From assembly GCA_965224755.1 (NCBI GenBank), contig OZ245061.1, positions 2,480,001 through 2,544,000 on the forward strand: a stretch of 64,000 nucleotides of DNA. Reading direction: 5' to 3'. Below, one piece after another: positions 1 to 8,674 of the stretch (position 1 is its first letter; every line of letters starts with the position of its first letter). The position numbers and the translations under genes are program-made. This stretch comes from Hellea sp965224755 (lineage in GTDB: Bacteria > Pseudomonadota > Alphaproteobacteria > Caulobacterales > Maricaulaceae). A model generated the notes under the pieces. It searched no databases. It was not told the DNA's origin and saw only the letters and a program-made list of their open reading frames with translations.

Positions 1-492
1 ATCGTTCTCGTCATTTCAAATGTAGCGGATGCGGCAGGCCTTGAAAAAGCCCAAAAGCTTGGCGTAACGGCGATGGCGATTGACCACACAAAATTTCTGT
101 CTCGACAAAAATTTGAAGCGGCGCTGGACGCCGTTCTGTCCGAAGCCCAAATCGAATTGATCTGCTGCGCCGGCTTTATGCGCGTGCTCACCCCGTGGTT
201 TGTCGAGCGTTGGGCCGGCAAGCTTCTTAATATACACCCTTCTCTTTTGCCAAAATACAAAGGACTGCACACCCATCAACGCGCCTTAGACGCGGGCGAT
301 AAACGCCATGGATGCACCGTCCATTATGTCACTGAAGAACTCGATGGCGGCGGTATTATCTTACAGCAAGAGATTGATATTAAGCCCGGCGATACGGCGG
401 AAACTTTAGCCGCCCGGATTTTGCCGATAGAGCAAGCCCTTTATCCCAAAGCCCTTAAAAAAGTCGCCGAAGACTTCACGGGTTTTAATTAA
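1..492 (+). CDS. purN: Phosphoribosylglycinamide formyltransferase (5' end missing)
   Basis: Transfers a formyl group from 10-formyltetrahydrofolate to GAR in purine synthesis (cytoplasm). The reading frame is open from base 1 (IVLVISNVADAAG), so the gene starts upstream of the window; roughly the first 50 residues of a ~200-residue family are missing. Family motifs are visible: AGFMRVLTPWFV, then NIHPSLLPKYKGLHTH with the catalytic Asn and His, HGCTVHYV, and the catalytic Asp in ELDGGGIILQQE. The ATG at 73 is internal and not the start. purM would be expected upstream but lies outside the window. Confidence 0.95.
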   Translation: MVLVISNVADAAGLEKAQKLGVTAMAIDHTKFLSRQKFEAALDAVLSEAQIELICCAGFMRVLTPWFVERWAGKLLNIHPSLLPKYKGLHTHQRALDAGDKRHGCTVHYVTEELDGGGIILQQEIDIKPGDTAETLAARILPIEQALYPKALKKVAEDFTGFN

Positions 493-525
493 GCCGATAT
501 TAACTCTGACGGCAAGAACTGCATT

Positions 526-540
526 TTAGCTCTTTGTTAA
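526..540 (+). promoter_or_regulatory. Candidate CtrA-binding site
   Basis: The sequence reads TTAG-N7-TTAA followed by T, one mismatch from the CtrA consensus TTAA-N7-TTAA, about 86 bases upstream of the TadG-like gene. A ctrA gene is present at 8975 and CtrA controls pilus genes in Caulobacter, so regulation is plausible. It is a match by eye to a short motif. Confidence 0.3.
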
Positions 541-625
541 TATTATTTCGTAAGCCTATCGAAGCCTGTTTCCCGTAAAACCCAGATGTTAATAGCCGGA
601 ATGTCTCCGGTAACGTGGGATTGAA

Positions 626-1993
626 ATGATGGCCTTTTTGAACAAAACTCAAAGCCTGTTAAAGCGCTATAAACGCGATGAAGGCGGCACTATGGCGCTG
701 ACATGGGCGCTCAGCCTGACAGTTATGCTTGGCGCTATGGGCGCAGCCGTCGACTTTGCTATGCTCAGCAATGCAGATAGCCAATCACAATCAATTGCAG
801 ATACAACGGCCCTAGCCGCGGCGATTTATGTAAAAAATCACGGCATGCCCCCCGCAAATTCCGCCGATGGATATGTTGACGGCGTCCCTTATACGGCGGA
901 AGCCCTCGGCTATGAATATAAAGGCTGGGTCAAAAATGGCGACCTCGGCGTTACAATCCAAGTTGATTATGATGATAATGCCAAGGAAGCCACCGTAACC
1001 GTCTCGGGCGATACAACGCCAATGCTGATGCAGGTTATGGGTTATGAATCTCTAGCTTTTAAGGCGCAATCCATCGTAAGTTATCTGGACGTTGACGAGA
1101 AATTCCCCGCCAGTATTACTCTGGTTCTAGATAATTCAGGGTCGATGTCTTGGGATGACAAGCTGGCGGAGGACCCATATGCGCATAATGGCCACTGGCA
1201 TGGAGATTCTCCGAACGACGCCATTCCCCGCATTTCAGGCCTTAAAACAACGGTGAACACTTTTAATTCAGAGCTACAAAGCCGATTGGGGACTGAAACT
1301 GATGGTGGCCAGCGAACAATTCGCATGGGCATGATCCCATATAATTCATCTATTATATCTTCTGGTGAACATCCGATGAGTTGGGGCTATATCCCAACGA
1401 ATAAAGTCAATACTATGACGCCCAACGGCGCGACCAACTCCAACCCCCCAATGGCTCAAGCCAAAACGTGGCTGGATGGAGAAGAGGCTTTTCACGAGGC
1501 AGAAGCTGAGGCTCATAATGAATTCTATAAAGAGTCGTTGAAATTCGTTATTTTCATGACCGATGGTCAAAATACTGCCGGTAATTATGAAGTATTACCT
1601 GGCACGACCAGCTACTGGTACGGGACTATAGATGGTAGCTGGTACTATACAAGAGGTCCATATCGAGATTTCGTAGAGGGTACACTACAACTGGATACAG
1701 ACCGAGTGACCATTGCGCGCTGTCAGGAAATGAAAAACGACGGCGTAAAAATCTTCACCATCGGCTACTCTTTAGAAGTTGGAGCCTATAATGAGAATAA
1801 CTATTCCGGAAATGGTAACAGTAGAGCGCGAAATGTCTCACATGGCATGAGTACGACGGCCTACACCCTGCTACAATCCTGCGCCTCAAAACCCGAAAAT
1901 TTCATCAAGGCGGAAAATGCCGAAGATTTGGAAGCGGCGTTCGATGAAATTCAAAACGCGATCGTTGAAGAGTTGATCCGTATCAAATCTTAA
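626..1993 (+). CDS. TadG-like pilus-assembly protein with von Willebrand factor A domain
   Basis: 455 residues. After a short basic N-terminus (KRYKRDEGG) comes a TadE/TadG-type membrane segment (about residues 23-45) followed by an Asn/Gln/Ala-rich stretch (SQSQSIADTTALAAA), the usual signature of Flp/Tad pseudopilin-like proteins. From about residue 160 there is a vWA domain: the metal-binding DxSxS site is LVLDNSGSM and the later Asp is in VIFMTDGQN. It is probably inner-membrane anchored with the vWA domain in the periplasm, acting with a Tad pilus that is not in this window. ATG 626 and ATG 629 are both possible starts. The gene stands alone and is followed by a terminator. Confidence 0.85.
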   Translation: MMAFLNKTQSLLKRYKRDEGGTMALTWALSLTVMLGAMGAAVDFAMLSNADSQSQSIADTTALAAAIYVKNHGMPPANSADGYVDGVPYTAEALGYEYKGWVKNGDLGVTIQVDYDDNAKEATVTVSGDTTPMLMQVMGYESLAFKAQSIVSYLDVDEKFPASITLVLDNSGSMSWDDKLAEDPYAHNGHWHGDSPNDAIPRISGLKTTVNTFNSELQSRLGTETDGGQRTIRMGMIPYNSSIISSGEHPMSWGYIPTNKVNTMTPNGATNSNPPMAQAKTWLDGEEAFHEAEAEAHNEFYKESLKFVIFMTDGQNTAGNYEVLPGTTSYWYGTIDGSWYYTRGPYRDFVEGTLQLDTDRVTIARCQEMKNDGVKIFTIGYSLEVGAYNENNYSGNGNSRARNVSHGMSTTAYTLLQSCASKPENFIKAENAEDLEAAFDEIQNAIVEELIRIKS

Positions 1994-2013
1994 ACGACTT
2001 TCGTTCACGCATT

Positions 2014-2043
2014 AAAAAAGGCCGGGTCATACCCGGCCTTTTT
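2014..2043. terminator. Bidirectional intrinsic terminator
   Basis: An A-run, a perfect GC-rich stem (GGCCGGGT, loop CAT, ACCCGGCC) and a T-run. It is symmetrical and lies between the converging TadG-like gene and ndk, so it can serve both. Confidence 0.9.
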
Positions 2044-2063
2044 GATTCTGTATGGGCAGTTAC

Positions 2064-2486
2064 TTAACCAACGATTTCGTCGTCGCTAAAGAAGAACTTG
2101 ATTTCTTCTGCCGCTGTTTCGGGGGCGTCTGAGCCGTGAACGGTATTGGCGTCAATGCTTTGCGCAAATTCGGCGCGGATTGTGCCGGCATCGGCTTCGG
2201 CCGGATTGGTTGCGCCCATCACTTTGCGGTATGTCGCAATCGCGTTTTCGCCTTCGAGAACCTGAACAACCACCGGGCCGGACATCATGAAAGCGACAAG
2301 GTCGTTATAGAAAGGGCGTTCTTTATGAACGGCGTAGAAACCGCCGGCTTGCTCTTTTGACAGGCTCACCCGTTTCTGGGCGATGATGCGAAGACCCGCC
2401 TCTTCGATTTTGGCATTAACTTTGCCCGTAATGTTACGCGCCGTCGCGTCAGGCTTGATAATTGAGAATGTACGTTGAACAGCCAT
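2064..2486 (-). CDS. ndk: Nucleoside diphosphate kinase
   Basis: 140 residues, the normal length. It moves the gamma-phosphate between nucleoside triphosphates and diphosphates through a phosphohistidine. The start MAVQRTFSIIKPDA, the central region and the active-site motif NTVHGSDAPETA with the catalytic His are all present. A purine-rich stretch (GGAGCTTTCC) precedes the ATG at 2486. Single gene, ending at the shared terminator. Confidence 0.98.
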   Translation of the reverse strand: MAVQRTFSIIKPDATARNITGKVNAKIEEAGLRIIAQKRVSLSKEQAGGFYAVHKERPFYNDLVAFMMSGPVVVQVLEGENAIATYRKVMGATNPAEADAGTIRAEFAQSIDANTVHGSDAPETAAEEIKFFFSDDEIVG

Positions 2487-2565
2487 GGAAAGCTCCTATT
2501 TAATCTAATTTTGGCACCCGATAACGGGCCTTTGACTATAAGTAAAGTGGTGATAGTCAGCCAAA

Positions 2566-4456
2566 GTGTTACATATAAATGATCTGACATATCGTATCGA
2601 AGGCCGGCCGCTCTTCACCCAAGCGACATTAGCTATTCGCCAAGGCCAAAAGGTCGGTCTTGTCGGCCGCAACGGCACAGGAAAATCAACGTTGTTTAAC
2701 CTCATCAAAGGCGATCTATCGCCCGATGACGGCGATATTAACCTGCGCAAAAACATGCGGCTGGGCTGCGTCGATCAAGAAGTCCCCAGCGGCCCGCAAA
2801 GCCTGATGGCAACGGTGCTGGCGGCTGATATTGAGCGCACAGACTTATTAGCCGAAGCCGAGACGGCCAAAGAGCCAAACCGTATCGCCGCCATTCATAC
2901 AAGGCTGGCCGATATCGAAGCCTATTCCGCCGAAGCGCGGGCGGGGGCAATTTTGTCCGGGCTCGGTTTTTCCGGCGAAGATCAACAGCGCCCTTGTTCA
3001 GACTTTTCCGGCGGGTGGCGCATGCGTGTGGCCTTAGCCGCTATGCTCTTTGCCAAACCTGATATGCTGCTGCTGGACGAGCCGACCAACTATCTTGATA
3101 TTGAAGGCGCGGTCTGGCTCGAAGCGCATATCCGCACCTATTCCGGCACCGCTTTATCATCTCCCATGACAGAGATTTTTTAAATCGAGCCGTTACCCAT
3201 ATTGCCCATTTGCGGGAGGGTAAGCTGTTCTTCTATGCTGGCGGATATGATAAATTCGAGAGCGTATTAGCCGAACAAAACCGCCTCAATATGGCCCTGC
3301 TCGGCAAGCAGGAGGATGAACGCCGCAAACTCGAAGACTTTGTCACGCGCTATAAAGCCAAGCCGAGTAAGGCCAAACAGGCGCAGTCGCGCATCAAGCG
3401 GCTGGAAAAAATGCAGCCTGTCGCCACCATCATCAGCGACCCGATTGCGCCCATTGATCTGCCCAGCCCCGAGCGCCAACTCAGCCCGCCAATCATCCGT
3501 TTTGATGAGTTAGGCTGGGATATAGCGAAGACATCGCCGTGCTGCGCCGCCTTAATCTGCGTATTGATCCGGATGACCGTATTGGCATTTTGGGCAGAAA
3601 CGGCGAAGGTAAATCAACTTTTGCCAAAGCCGTGATGGGCGAACTCGCGCCGCAAGAGGGGTTTATCAAGCGGCACAAAAAACTTCGTATTGGTTATTTT
3701 GCCCAGCACCAGATTGACGCGCTAAATCCCAAAGCTTCCGCCTATGATCATGTCGCCACCCTTATGCCCGACGCAACCGAAGCGCAGCGCCGCGCAAGGC
3801 TGGCACGTTTCGGCCTAGGCGTTAAAAATGCAGAAACTCCAGCCGGGGATTTATCAGGCGGAGAAAAAGCGCGGCTGCTGTTCTCGCTTGTCGGATTTCA
3901 TAAACCCCATCTATTGGTGCTGGACGAACCTGCCAATCATTTGGATATTGATAGCCGCGCACAGCTCATCCAATCGCTCAATGTTTATGAGGGCGCGGTC
4001 ATCATTATTTCCCATGATAGGCGCCTGCTCGAAACGGTTGTCGACCGTCTCTGGCTCGTCGATAAAGCAACAGTCAGCACCTATGACGGCTCGCTGGAAG
4101 ATTACCGCCAACTCCAACTCGAAAAAAATAAACCCCCAAAAAAGCACGGCCCTAAGCCTGTAAACGAGAAAAAACAATCCCGTAAAGACGCCGCCGAAGC
4201 CCGCAAACGCATAGCGCCCTTAAAGAAGGCCTATGAAAAACTGGATGCAGACATTGGCAAATGCCAAATCGACTTAAAGGCTGTCGACGCCCGGCTTTCC
4301 GTTTCCGATCTGTTTACCACAAACCCAGAGTTAGCTGTAAAGCTCGGCCAAAATCGAGTAGCGTTAATACGGTTGATCAAGACCCTTGAGGATGACTGGC
4401 TTACGGCGATGGAACGCTATGAAGCCGCCCAAACCATTGAGGATCTGGATTATTAG
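2566..4456 (+). pseudogene. ABC-F family ATPase (Uup/YheS-like), broken by two single-base frameshifts
   Basis: About 630 residues in total, a normal ABC-F length, but spread over three frames. Part 1 (GTG 2566 to about 3156) has Walker A GRNGTGKST, a signature-like FSGGWRMR and Walker B LLLDEPTNYLD. At about 3151-3159 one base appears lost: the text reads GCTTTATCATC where GCTTTAATCATC would give ALIISHDRDF. Part 2 (3159 to about 3515) carries ISHDRDFLNR and the inter-domain linker. At about 3513-3518 a second base appears lost (…ELG-GYSEDIAVLRRL). Part 3 ends at 4456 with GRNGEGKST, LSGGEKAR, LVLDEPANHLD, ISHDRR and a coiled-coil tail. All catalytic motifs survive, so this is either a very recent pseudogene or two sequencing/assembly errors. 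ABC-F proteins act on ribosomes rather than in transport. Confidence 0.85.
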
Positions 4457-4507
4457 GGGTGTAATTTACTGCGCGTGGCTGGTGCGCATATAGTGGGATG
4501 AAGAGCC

Positions 4508-5335
4508 ATGTTTAATAGCCGATTAATGCGGGACGAAGACGCCTTTTTGCAATTTGAGTTGATGGCGTGGCTCATCAATCGCTATGGCCCGCCCAATGCC
4601 CCTAAAGTCCCTTCCCCTATTCACAAAACCGAACAGCTTTTCGATATGTGCTGGCATGAGACTGATACGCGCACAGTCTTTAACTGGGCCGAGGATACAT
4701 TCGCATATATCAAGATCGCTTGTGATATGGAAAGTTGGTCCATACAAATTGCGCCCTGCGCGGATGAACCTGTGCAAAGCAAACATATGCTCTTTGCCCA
4801 AGAGTGGAATATGGGCAGTAAAGAGCCTTATTATGTTGACGGCTATGGTCGTCCTGTCATTCATTACGACCCCCGCCATTGCGAGGAGCCGGGCTATTTC
4901 GCCGCGCGAATTATCTTGAAACTTGCCGAAATTCGCCTGATGAATTTTGCGCCCGAACAGGGAGTCAGCCCGCTCATGTCCGGCATTCTCACCCTAACGG
5001 CAGCGGCCTATATGGGCCAAGGTTTTATTCTAGCGGCCCTGCCGGACGCTATATCCTATTATCTGACTCGCGAAGAAGATACGCAAGCGGTGCCGCTGCG
5101 GATTATCAATAACACACTTGCCTTTTCGAGTAGCCTGGTCTTGCTCTCGCGCAAACAGACAACCGAGCAGATCATCGCAACTTACGGCACATTGATGAGC
5201 AAACCATTTCGCAAAAAAATCCGGCCCGCCTGCAAACAAATACAAAACTACAAGCCGGAAATTAAACTCATGCGTATGCTGGCCAATCCATCTCGCGATA
5301 GTTTTGAAAACCGCAGCTATGCGGTTTATGCCTAA
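4508..5335 (+). CDS. Hypothetical protein
   Basis: 275 residues, not recognised. No signal peptide. There is a hydrophobic stretch around residues 158-185 (GILTLTAAAYMGQGFILAALPD) that could be a buried helix or a membrane segment; the C-terminal third is basic (KPFRKKIRPACKQ). GAAGAG lies a few bases before the ATG. It follows the ABC-F gene by about 50 bases and converges on the I78 lipoprotein gene. Confidence 0.7.
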   Translation: MFNSRLMRDEDAFLQFELMAWLINRYGPPNAPKVPSPIHKTEQLFDMCWHETDTRTVFNWAEDTFAYIKIACDMESWSIQIAPCADEPVQSKHMLFAQEWNMGSKEPYYVDGYGRPVIHYDPRHCEEPGYFAARIILKLAEIRLMNFAPEQGVSPLMSGILTLTAAAYMGQGFILAALPDAISYYLTREEDTQAVPLRIINNTLAFSSSLVLLSRKQTTEQIIATYGTLMSKPFRKKIRPACKQIQNYKPEIKLMRMLANPSRDSFENRSYAVYA

Positions 5336-5344
5336 CGGCCCATG

Positions 5345-5821
5345 CTAACGGCAAAGCACCTGTTGGACATAACCTTCGCGGTCAAGCTCTATGGTCAGGC
5401 GGGATTCGTCGACGGGGCCAAGCTGAATGCGGTCTGCCACAGTGCGGATAGACGGCGCGTAGAGCACTTGATCGGGCAGATAGTCCCGCACCTCCAAAAA
5501 AGGCGGCTCGGGGTCAAGGCCTTGGATGGGGTTGTTGTTAAAATCTTCAAGAAAAGCCGGCTTTAACACCCGTTTACGTCCCGGTAGGCCCGGAATATAA
5601 ATTGCGCCTTCATGGCGCCCGACAAGCCCGGCATAAAGCTGCGAGCGGCAGGCATCTACAGGCGGCACTCTCGGCGTCGGCTGCGGGTTAAGATAAGCAG
5701 GCCGCACATATTGCCCCTGCCCCGGCGCAGGCTGATAGGCCGGATAATTCGGATAGCCCGCACCTTGGGACATACAGCCCCCCAACACTAAGACGCTACA
5801 GATTGAGAAAAAACGAATCAT
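5345..5821 (-). CDS. Lipoprotein with peptidase inhibitor I78-type domain
   Basis: 158 residues. An N-terminal lipoprotein signal with lipobox VLGGC (Cys16) is followed by a Pro/Tyr/Gln-rich linker. The C-terminal ~100 residues fit the I78 inhibitor pattern: a Cys in DACRSQLYAGLVG, a central LPDQVLYAPS segment, and an end of the form LTIELDREGYVQQVLC, with two Cys that could form a disulfide. I78 proteins inhibit serine peptidases. Location would be periplasmic, membrane anchored. The family call is by pattern, without a search. Confidence 0.65.
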   Translation of the reverse strand: MIRFFSICSVLVLGGCMSQGAGYPNYPAYQPAPGQGQYVRPAYLNPQPTPRVPPVDACRSQLYAGLVGRHEGAIYIPGLPGRKRVLKPAFLEDFNNNPIQGLDPEPPFLEVRDYLPDQVLYAPSIRTVADRIQLGPVDESRLTIELDREGYVQQVLCR

Positions 5822-5976
5822 ACCCGCATCATTAGCAGATAATCTTTAGGAAGGGTTAGGCTGTGTTTACATCCGTTTACCTTGCTTCTTGGCGCTTATT
5901 TAAGACCCCTGCCCTAAAAGCTTCTTCATGGAGACCGGAAAACCGGCCCGGTGGTATTAGGTGAATAGGTGGCGAT

Positions 5977-6669
5977 GTGGCTCAGACGAGTGACTTACAG
6001 ACAGATATATACAGGCCGGCCGGACGCCTCGTCCCCGTTCTGGCAGCAACCGAGATCGAAAATCAGATTGAACTGGCGCTGGCGCTCGGCCGCAAAGCCG
6101 CCTCTTATGGCGAGACGGTTTTGATGCTGGATTGCAACGATGGCGCAATGATGGATAAGGCCGGGGTTATCTATAATAAAACGATCTATGACGCGCTCTA
6201 TCATGATGCTGATCTGCGCGACGTGACATATGTAACTTCAAATGAGCATTTCACAGCCGCCGCAGCCGGCGCGGCTGATCTGGATATGGCATTAGGAAGC
6301 CTTGCCGCGCTTTCGCTCTCTTATGACTGGGTTTTTGTCGTACCGCCCGCAGGCTGCACGCCCGCCCATGTCCGCCTCGCCGCCGCTTCTGATATCAGCC
6401 TGCTGGCCTATGATACGGCAGGCGATAATTTCATGCGCGCCTATTGGCTAATCGAAGCCGTGCGCCGCCGCGCGCCCAAATTCGACCCGCTCATCCTGTC
6501 TATGGGCGAGCGCGCAGATGCCGTCGAAACCGCGCTGATGTTAACCGACACAGTGCGCGAACATCTCGGCGCTCCGCCGCCTTATGCAGGCCATGCCGAA
6601 GATGGCCCCATCGCAGAACGCCTCATCGAGCGCATGCGCGACGAGACACGGCGCAGCAAGGTCGCTTAA
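5977..6669 (+). CDS. ParA/MinD-like protein without Walker A motif
   Basis: 230 residues. The fold pattern resembles ParA/MinD/tyrosine-kinase type P-loop proteins: ETVLMLDCND as the strand after the first helix, then LSYDWVFVVPPAG in the Walker B position, and DISLLAYDTAGD. The N-terminal position where a GKGGxGKT loop should be (VLAATEIENQIELALALGRKA) has none, so it probably does not hydrolyse ATP in the usual way. The start is GTG 5977; an in-frame stop at 5962 rules out anything longer. Confidence 0.6.
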   Translation: MAQTSDLQTDIYRPAGRLVPVLAATEIENQIELALALGRKAASYGETVLMLDCNDGAMMDKAGVIYNKTIYDALYHDADLRDVTYVTSNEHFTAAAAGAADLDMALGSLAALSLSYDWVFVVPPAGCTPAHVRLAAASDISLLAYDTAGDNFMRAYWLIEAVRRRAPKFDPLILSMGERADAVETALMLTDTVREHLGAPPPYAGHAEDGPIAERLIERMRDETRRSKVA

Positions 6670-6750
6670 AACTGAAATAAAACCGCGCATTTGCGCAGGA
6701 ATTTCCTTTTTCGTTCGTTTAGGCCTATGAACGACATAAAAGGAGTCTCC

Positions 6751-7383
6751 ATGTCACGTTTTACCAAACCCTTTCTGCTGAGTGCCGCGGCAGTTTTTAC
6801 AATTACAAGCGCCGCTCTGGCGGCCCCTAAGGCGGATCTGAACCAAGACGGCCAAATCACGCGAGCTGAATTTCAAGCCGAAGCCAATGCCAAATTTACT
6901 GCCGCCGATACCAATTTCGACGGCCAGTTGACCAAGGACGAAATGAAAGCGCTGCACGCGCAGAAACGGGCTGAACGTGAGGATAAGCGCTTTGCAGCAA
7001 CGGATGCCAATGGCGATGGCGCGCTAACCCGCGCGGAAATCGACGCCGCCAAAGACGCCCGCAAAGCCAAACATGAAGCACGCCGCTTGGAGCGGTTGGA
7101 TATGAACGGCAATGGCACAATCGACGCCGCTGAACGTGAGGCCGCGAAAGCCCAACGGCAAGAAAAACGCGCAGAGCATAAAAGCAAACGCGGGAAGAAG
7201 CGCGGCATGCGCGGGCACAAGCGCGATGCCAATGGTGACGGCGTAATTTCCCGCGCCGAATATGATAATGCCTCCGAGGCTCTCTTTCTGCGCATGGACG
7301 CAAATGGCGACGGCGTTTTGACCCAAGGCGAAGGCCATAAGCGCGGAAAACGCGGTAAGCGCGGTAAGCGCAGAGGCAGATAG
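6751..7383 (+). CDS. Secreted EF-hand calcium-binding protein
   Basis: About 210 residues. AGGAG at 6741-6745 selects ATG 6751 over an upstream in-frame ATG at 6691. The signal peptide MSRFTKPFLLSAAAV… ends near ALAAPKAD. Six EF-hand-like loops follow: DLNQDGQIT, DTNFDGQLT, DANGDGALT, DMNGNGTID, DANGDGVIS and DANGDGVLT. The linkers and C-terminus are strongly basic (repeated HKRGKRGKRGKR). It is predicted to be a periplasmic or secreted calcium-binding protein. It is the first gene of a tight operon with an ECF sigma factor and an anti-sigma-like protein. Confidence 0.9.
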   Translation: MSRFTKPFLLSAAAVFTITSAALAAPKADLNQDGQITRAEFQAEANAKFTAADTNFDGQLTKDEMKALHAQKRAEREDKRFAATDANGDGALTRAEIDAAKDARKAKHEARRLERLDMNGNGTIDAAEREAAKAQRQEKRAEHKSKRGKKRGMRGHKRDANGDGVISRAEYDNASEALFLRMDANGDGVLTQGEGHKRGKRGKRGKRRGR

Positions 7384-7385
7384 AT

Positions 7386-7982
7386 TTGCTCCAACTCGTG
7401 CAAAATACGCCTACCGGAGTGGTGGACTCCGATACAGACCTCCTCCCCGGTCTTAAAGCCGGGGATGAGCGTGCATTGGGCCTGTTGATGGATCGCCATA
7501 TGAGCAAAATACACAGCCTCGCCTTTTATATGCTCGGCGACCAAATGATGGCCGAAGATATCACCCAGACAGTGTTTTTAAAAACCTGGACACATGCGAA
7601 AGACTGGCAACCCGGCAAGGCCAAGCTCCTCACCTGGATGCGGCGCGTGGCGACCAATGCCTGTCTGGATGCGCTTAAAAAGAAAAAACCAATCTATACA
7701 GATATTGTGCCGGATATATCTGATGACGCCGATACGCCGTTTCAAGCTTTGGCTAAGACCGAACAGGCAAATCGGGTAAAGGCCGCACTTGGCGCATTGC
7801 CCGATAATCAACGGGCCGCGATGATTATGTCATATTATCAAGGCCTGTCCCAAAAAGAGGGGTCGGCCATATTGGACGTCTCCGAAAGCGCCTATGAAAG
7901 CTTGCTCGCCCGCGCCCGCAAGACCTTAAAGACGACATTAGCCAATGAGGCCGATACCTTAACGACTGTGATGGAGGGTTAA
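7386..7982 (+). CDS. ECF-type RNA polymerase sigma factor
   Basis: About 198 residues. Region 2 is seen in MSKIHSLAFYMLGDQMMAEDITQTVFLKTW and the WMRRVATNACLDALKKKK stretch; region 4 in LGALPDNQRAAMIMSYYQGLSQKEGSAILDVSESAYESLLARARKTL (helix-turn-helix). The apparent start is TTG 7386, two bases after the EF-hand stop codon, with AGAGGC about 8 bases before it; GTG 7398 is an alternative. Translational coupling to the upstream gene is likely. The anti-sigma-like gene follows directly. Confidence 0.9.
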   Translation: MLQLVQNTPTGVVDSDTDLLPGLKAGDERALGLLMDRHMSKIHSLAFYMLGDQMMAEDITQTVFLKTWTHAKDWQPGKAKLLTWMRRVATNACLDALKKKKPIYTDIVPDISDDADTPFQALAKTEQANRVKAALGALPDNQRAAMIMSYYQGLSQKEGSAILDVSESAYESLLARARKTLKTTLANEADTLTTVMEG

Positions 7983-8303
7983 ATGACCCAATTAAGCGAT
8001 AAAAAACTAGGCGCTGTTCTGGATAACTACCAAGCCCCTGCGCCCAGCGATCTGCTCAAAGCCCGTATTCTGAAAGCGGCTGGCGAGGTCTCCGCTCCCC
8101 GGCGCTCTTTCGCAAAACGCTATATGCCTCTAGCGGCCAGTCTAATCGCAGTCTGCGCGATTGGGTTTGCGGCGCTGCAAGTAACGGGCATTGGAGGCCA
8201 GCCTGAAGCTGAAGCTTGGCAGGAAGCGGCTCTCGATCTTGGGTTTCAGGATATATATGAGTGGGTAGAGGAGAGCAGCGAAACCGCCGCCCCGAAAACT
8301 TAA
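7983..8303 (+). CDS. Probable membrane-anchored anti-sigma factor
   Basis: 106 residues. The first ~45 residues are a soluble cytoplasmic part (LSDKKLGAVLDNYQAPAPSDLLKARIL), then one membrane helix (about residues 48-68, MPLAASLIAVCAIGFAALQV) and a short acidic outer tail. No zinc-binding HxxxCxxC motif. The ATG directly follows the sigma-factor stop codon, with GGAGGG just upstream, which is the usual arrangement of a sigma/anti-sigma pair. The function is inferred from position and topology. Its stop overlaps the converging fliJ stop by 4 bases. Confidence 0.7.
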   Translation: MTQLSDKKLGAVLDNYQAPAPSDLLKARILKAAGEVSAPRRSFAKRYMPLAASLIAVCAIGFAALQVTGIGGQPEAEAWQEAALDLGFQDIYEWVEESSETAAPKT

Positions 8304-8674
8304 CCCGCCCTGCGCGCCATAGCTTTTTCAGCCTTAGCCGCCATTTGGCGCGCCCGAACACGTTCAAAACTGTCCAGCGCATCCAAAGCCACACGCAAAT
8401 CAGCGGCCAAATCAGAGGCTTGCACGCCAATATCTTCTAAGGAATCGCGCAGATTCTCTTTGCGAATAATCACAGATTTCGCATAAGAGCCATAAGCGAC
8501 AAAGCCTTCGCGCTGCGCGCCCGCATCAACGTCATCTTCCGGCACGCTGTCATTTAGCTTACGGATTTGACGCTCAAGATCTTCTCTTGTCGCCTCAAGC
8601 ACCGCAATACGCTTTTGCAAATCCGCAATCGCAAAGCGCGTTTTACGGACATTCTTCTCCATAGAGTGTGTCAT
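8300..8674 (-). CDS. fliJ: FliJ-like flagellar export chaperone
   Basis: 124 residues, almost entirely coiled coil (LQKRIAVLEATREDLERQIRKL and ASDLAADLRVALDALDSFERVRARQ), with the alphaproteobacterial FliJ mid-section (FVAYGSYAKSVIIRKENLRDSL). FliJ is the central stalk of the flagellar type III export ATPase FliI. In several alphaproteobacteria fliI/fliJ lie near ctrA, as here, though fliI itself is absent. AGGTGAG precedes ATG 8674. Confidence 0.75.
   Translation of the reverse strand: MTHSMEKNVRKTRFAIADLQKRIAVLEATREDLERQIRKLNDSVPEDDVDAGAQREGFVAYGSYAKSVIIRKENLRDSLEDIGVQASDLAADLRVALDALDSFERVRARQMAAKAEKAMARRAG

Noticed and set aside
3828..4163. Overlapping frame inside the ABC-F gene
   Set aside because: Out of frame with conserved Walker motifs; shadow.
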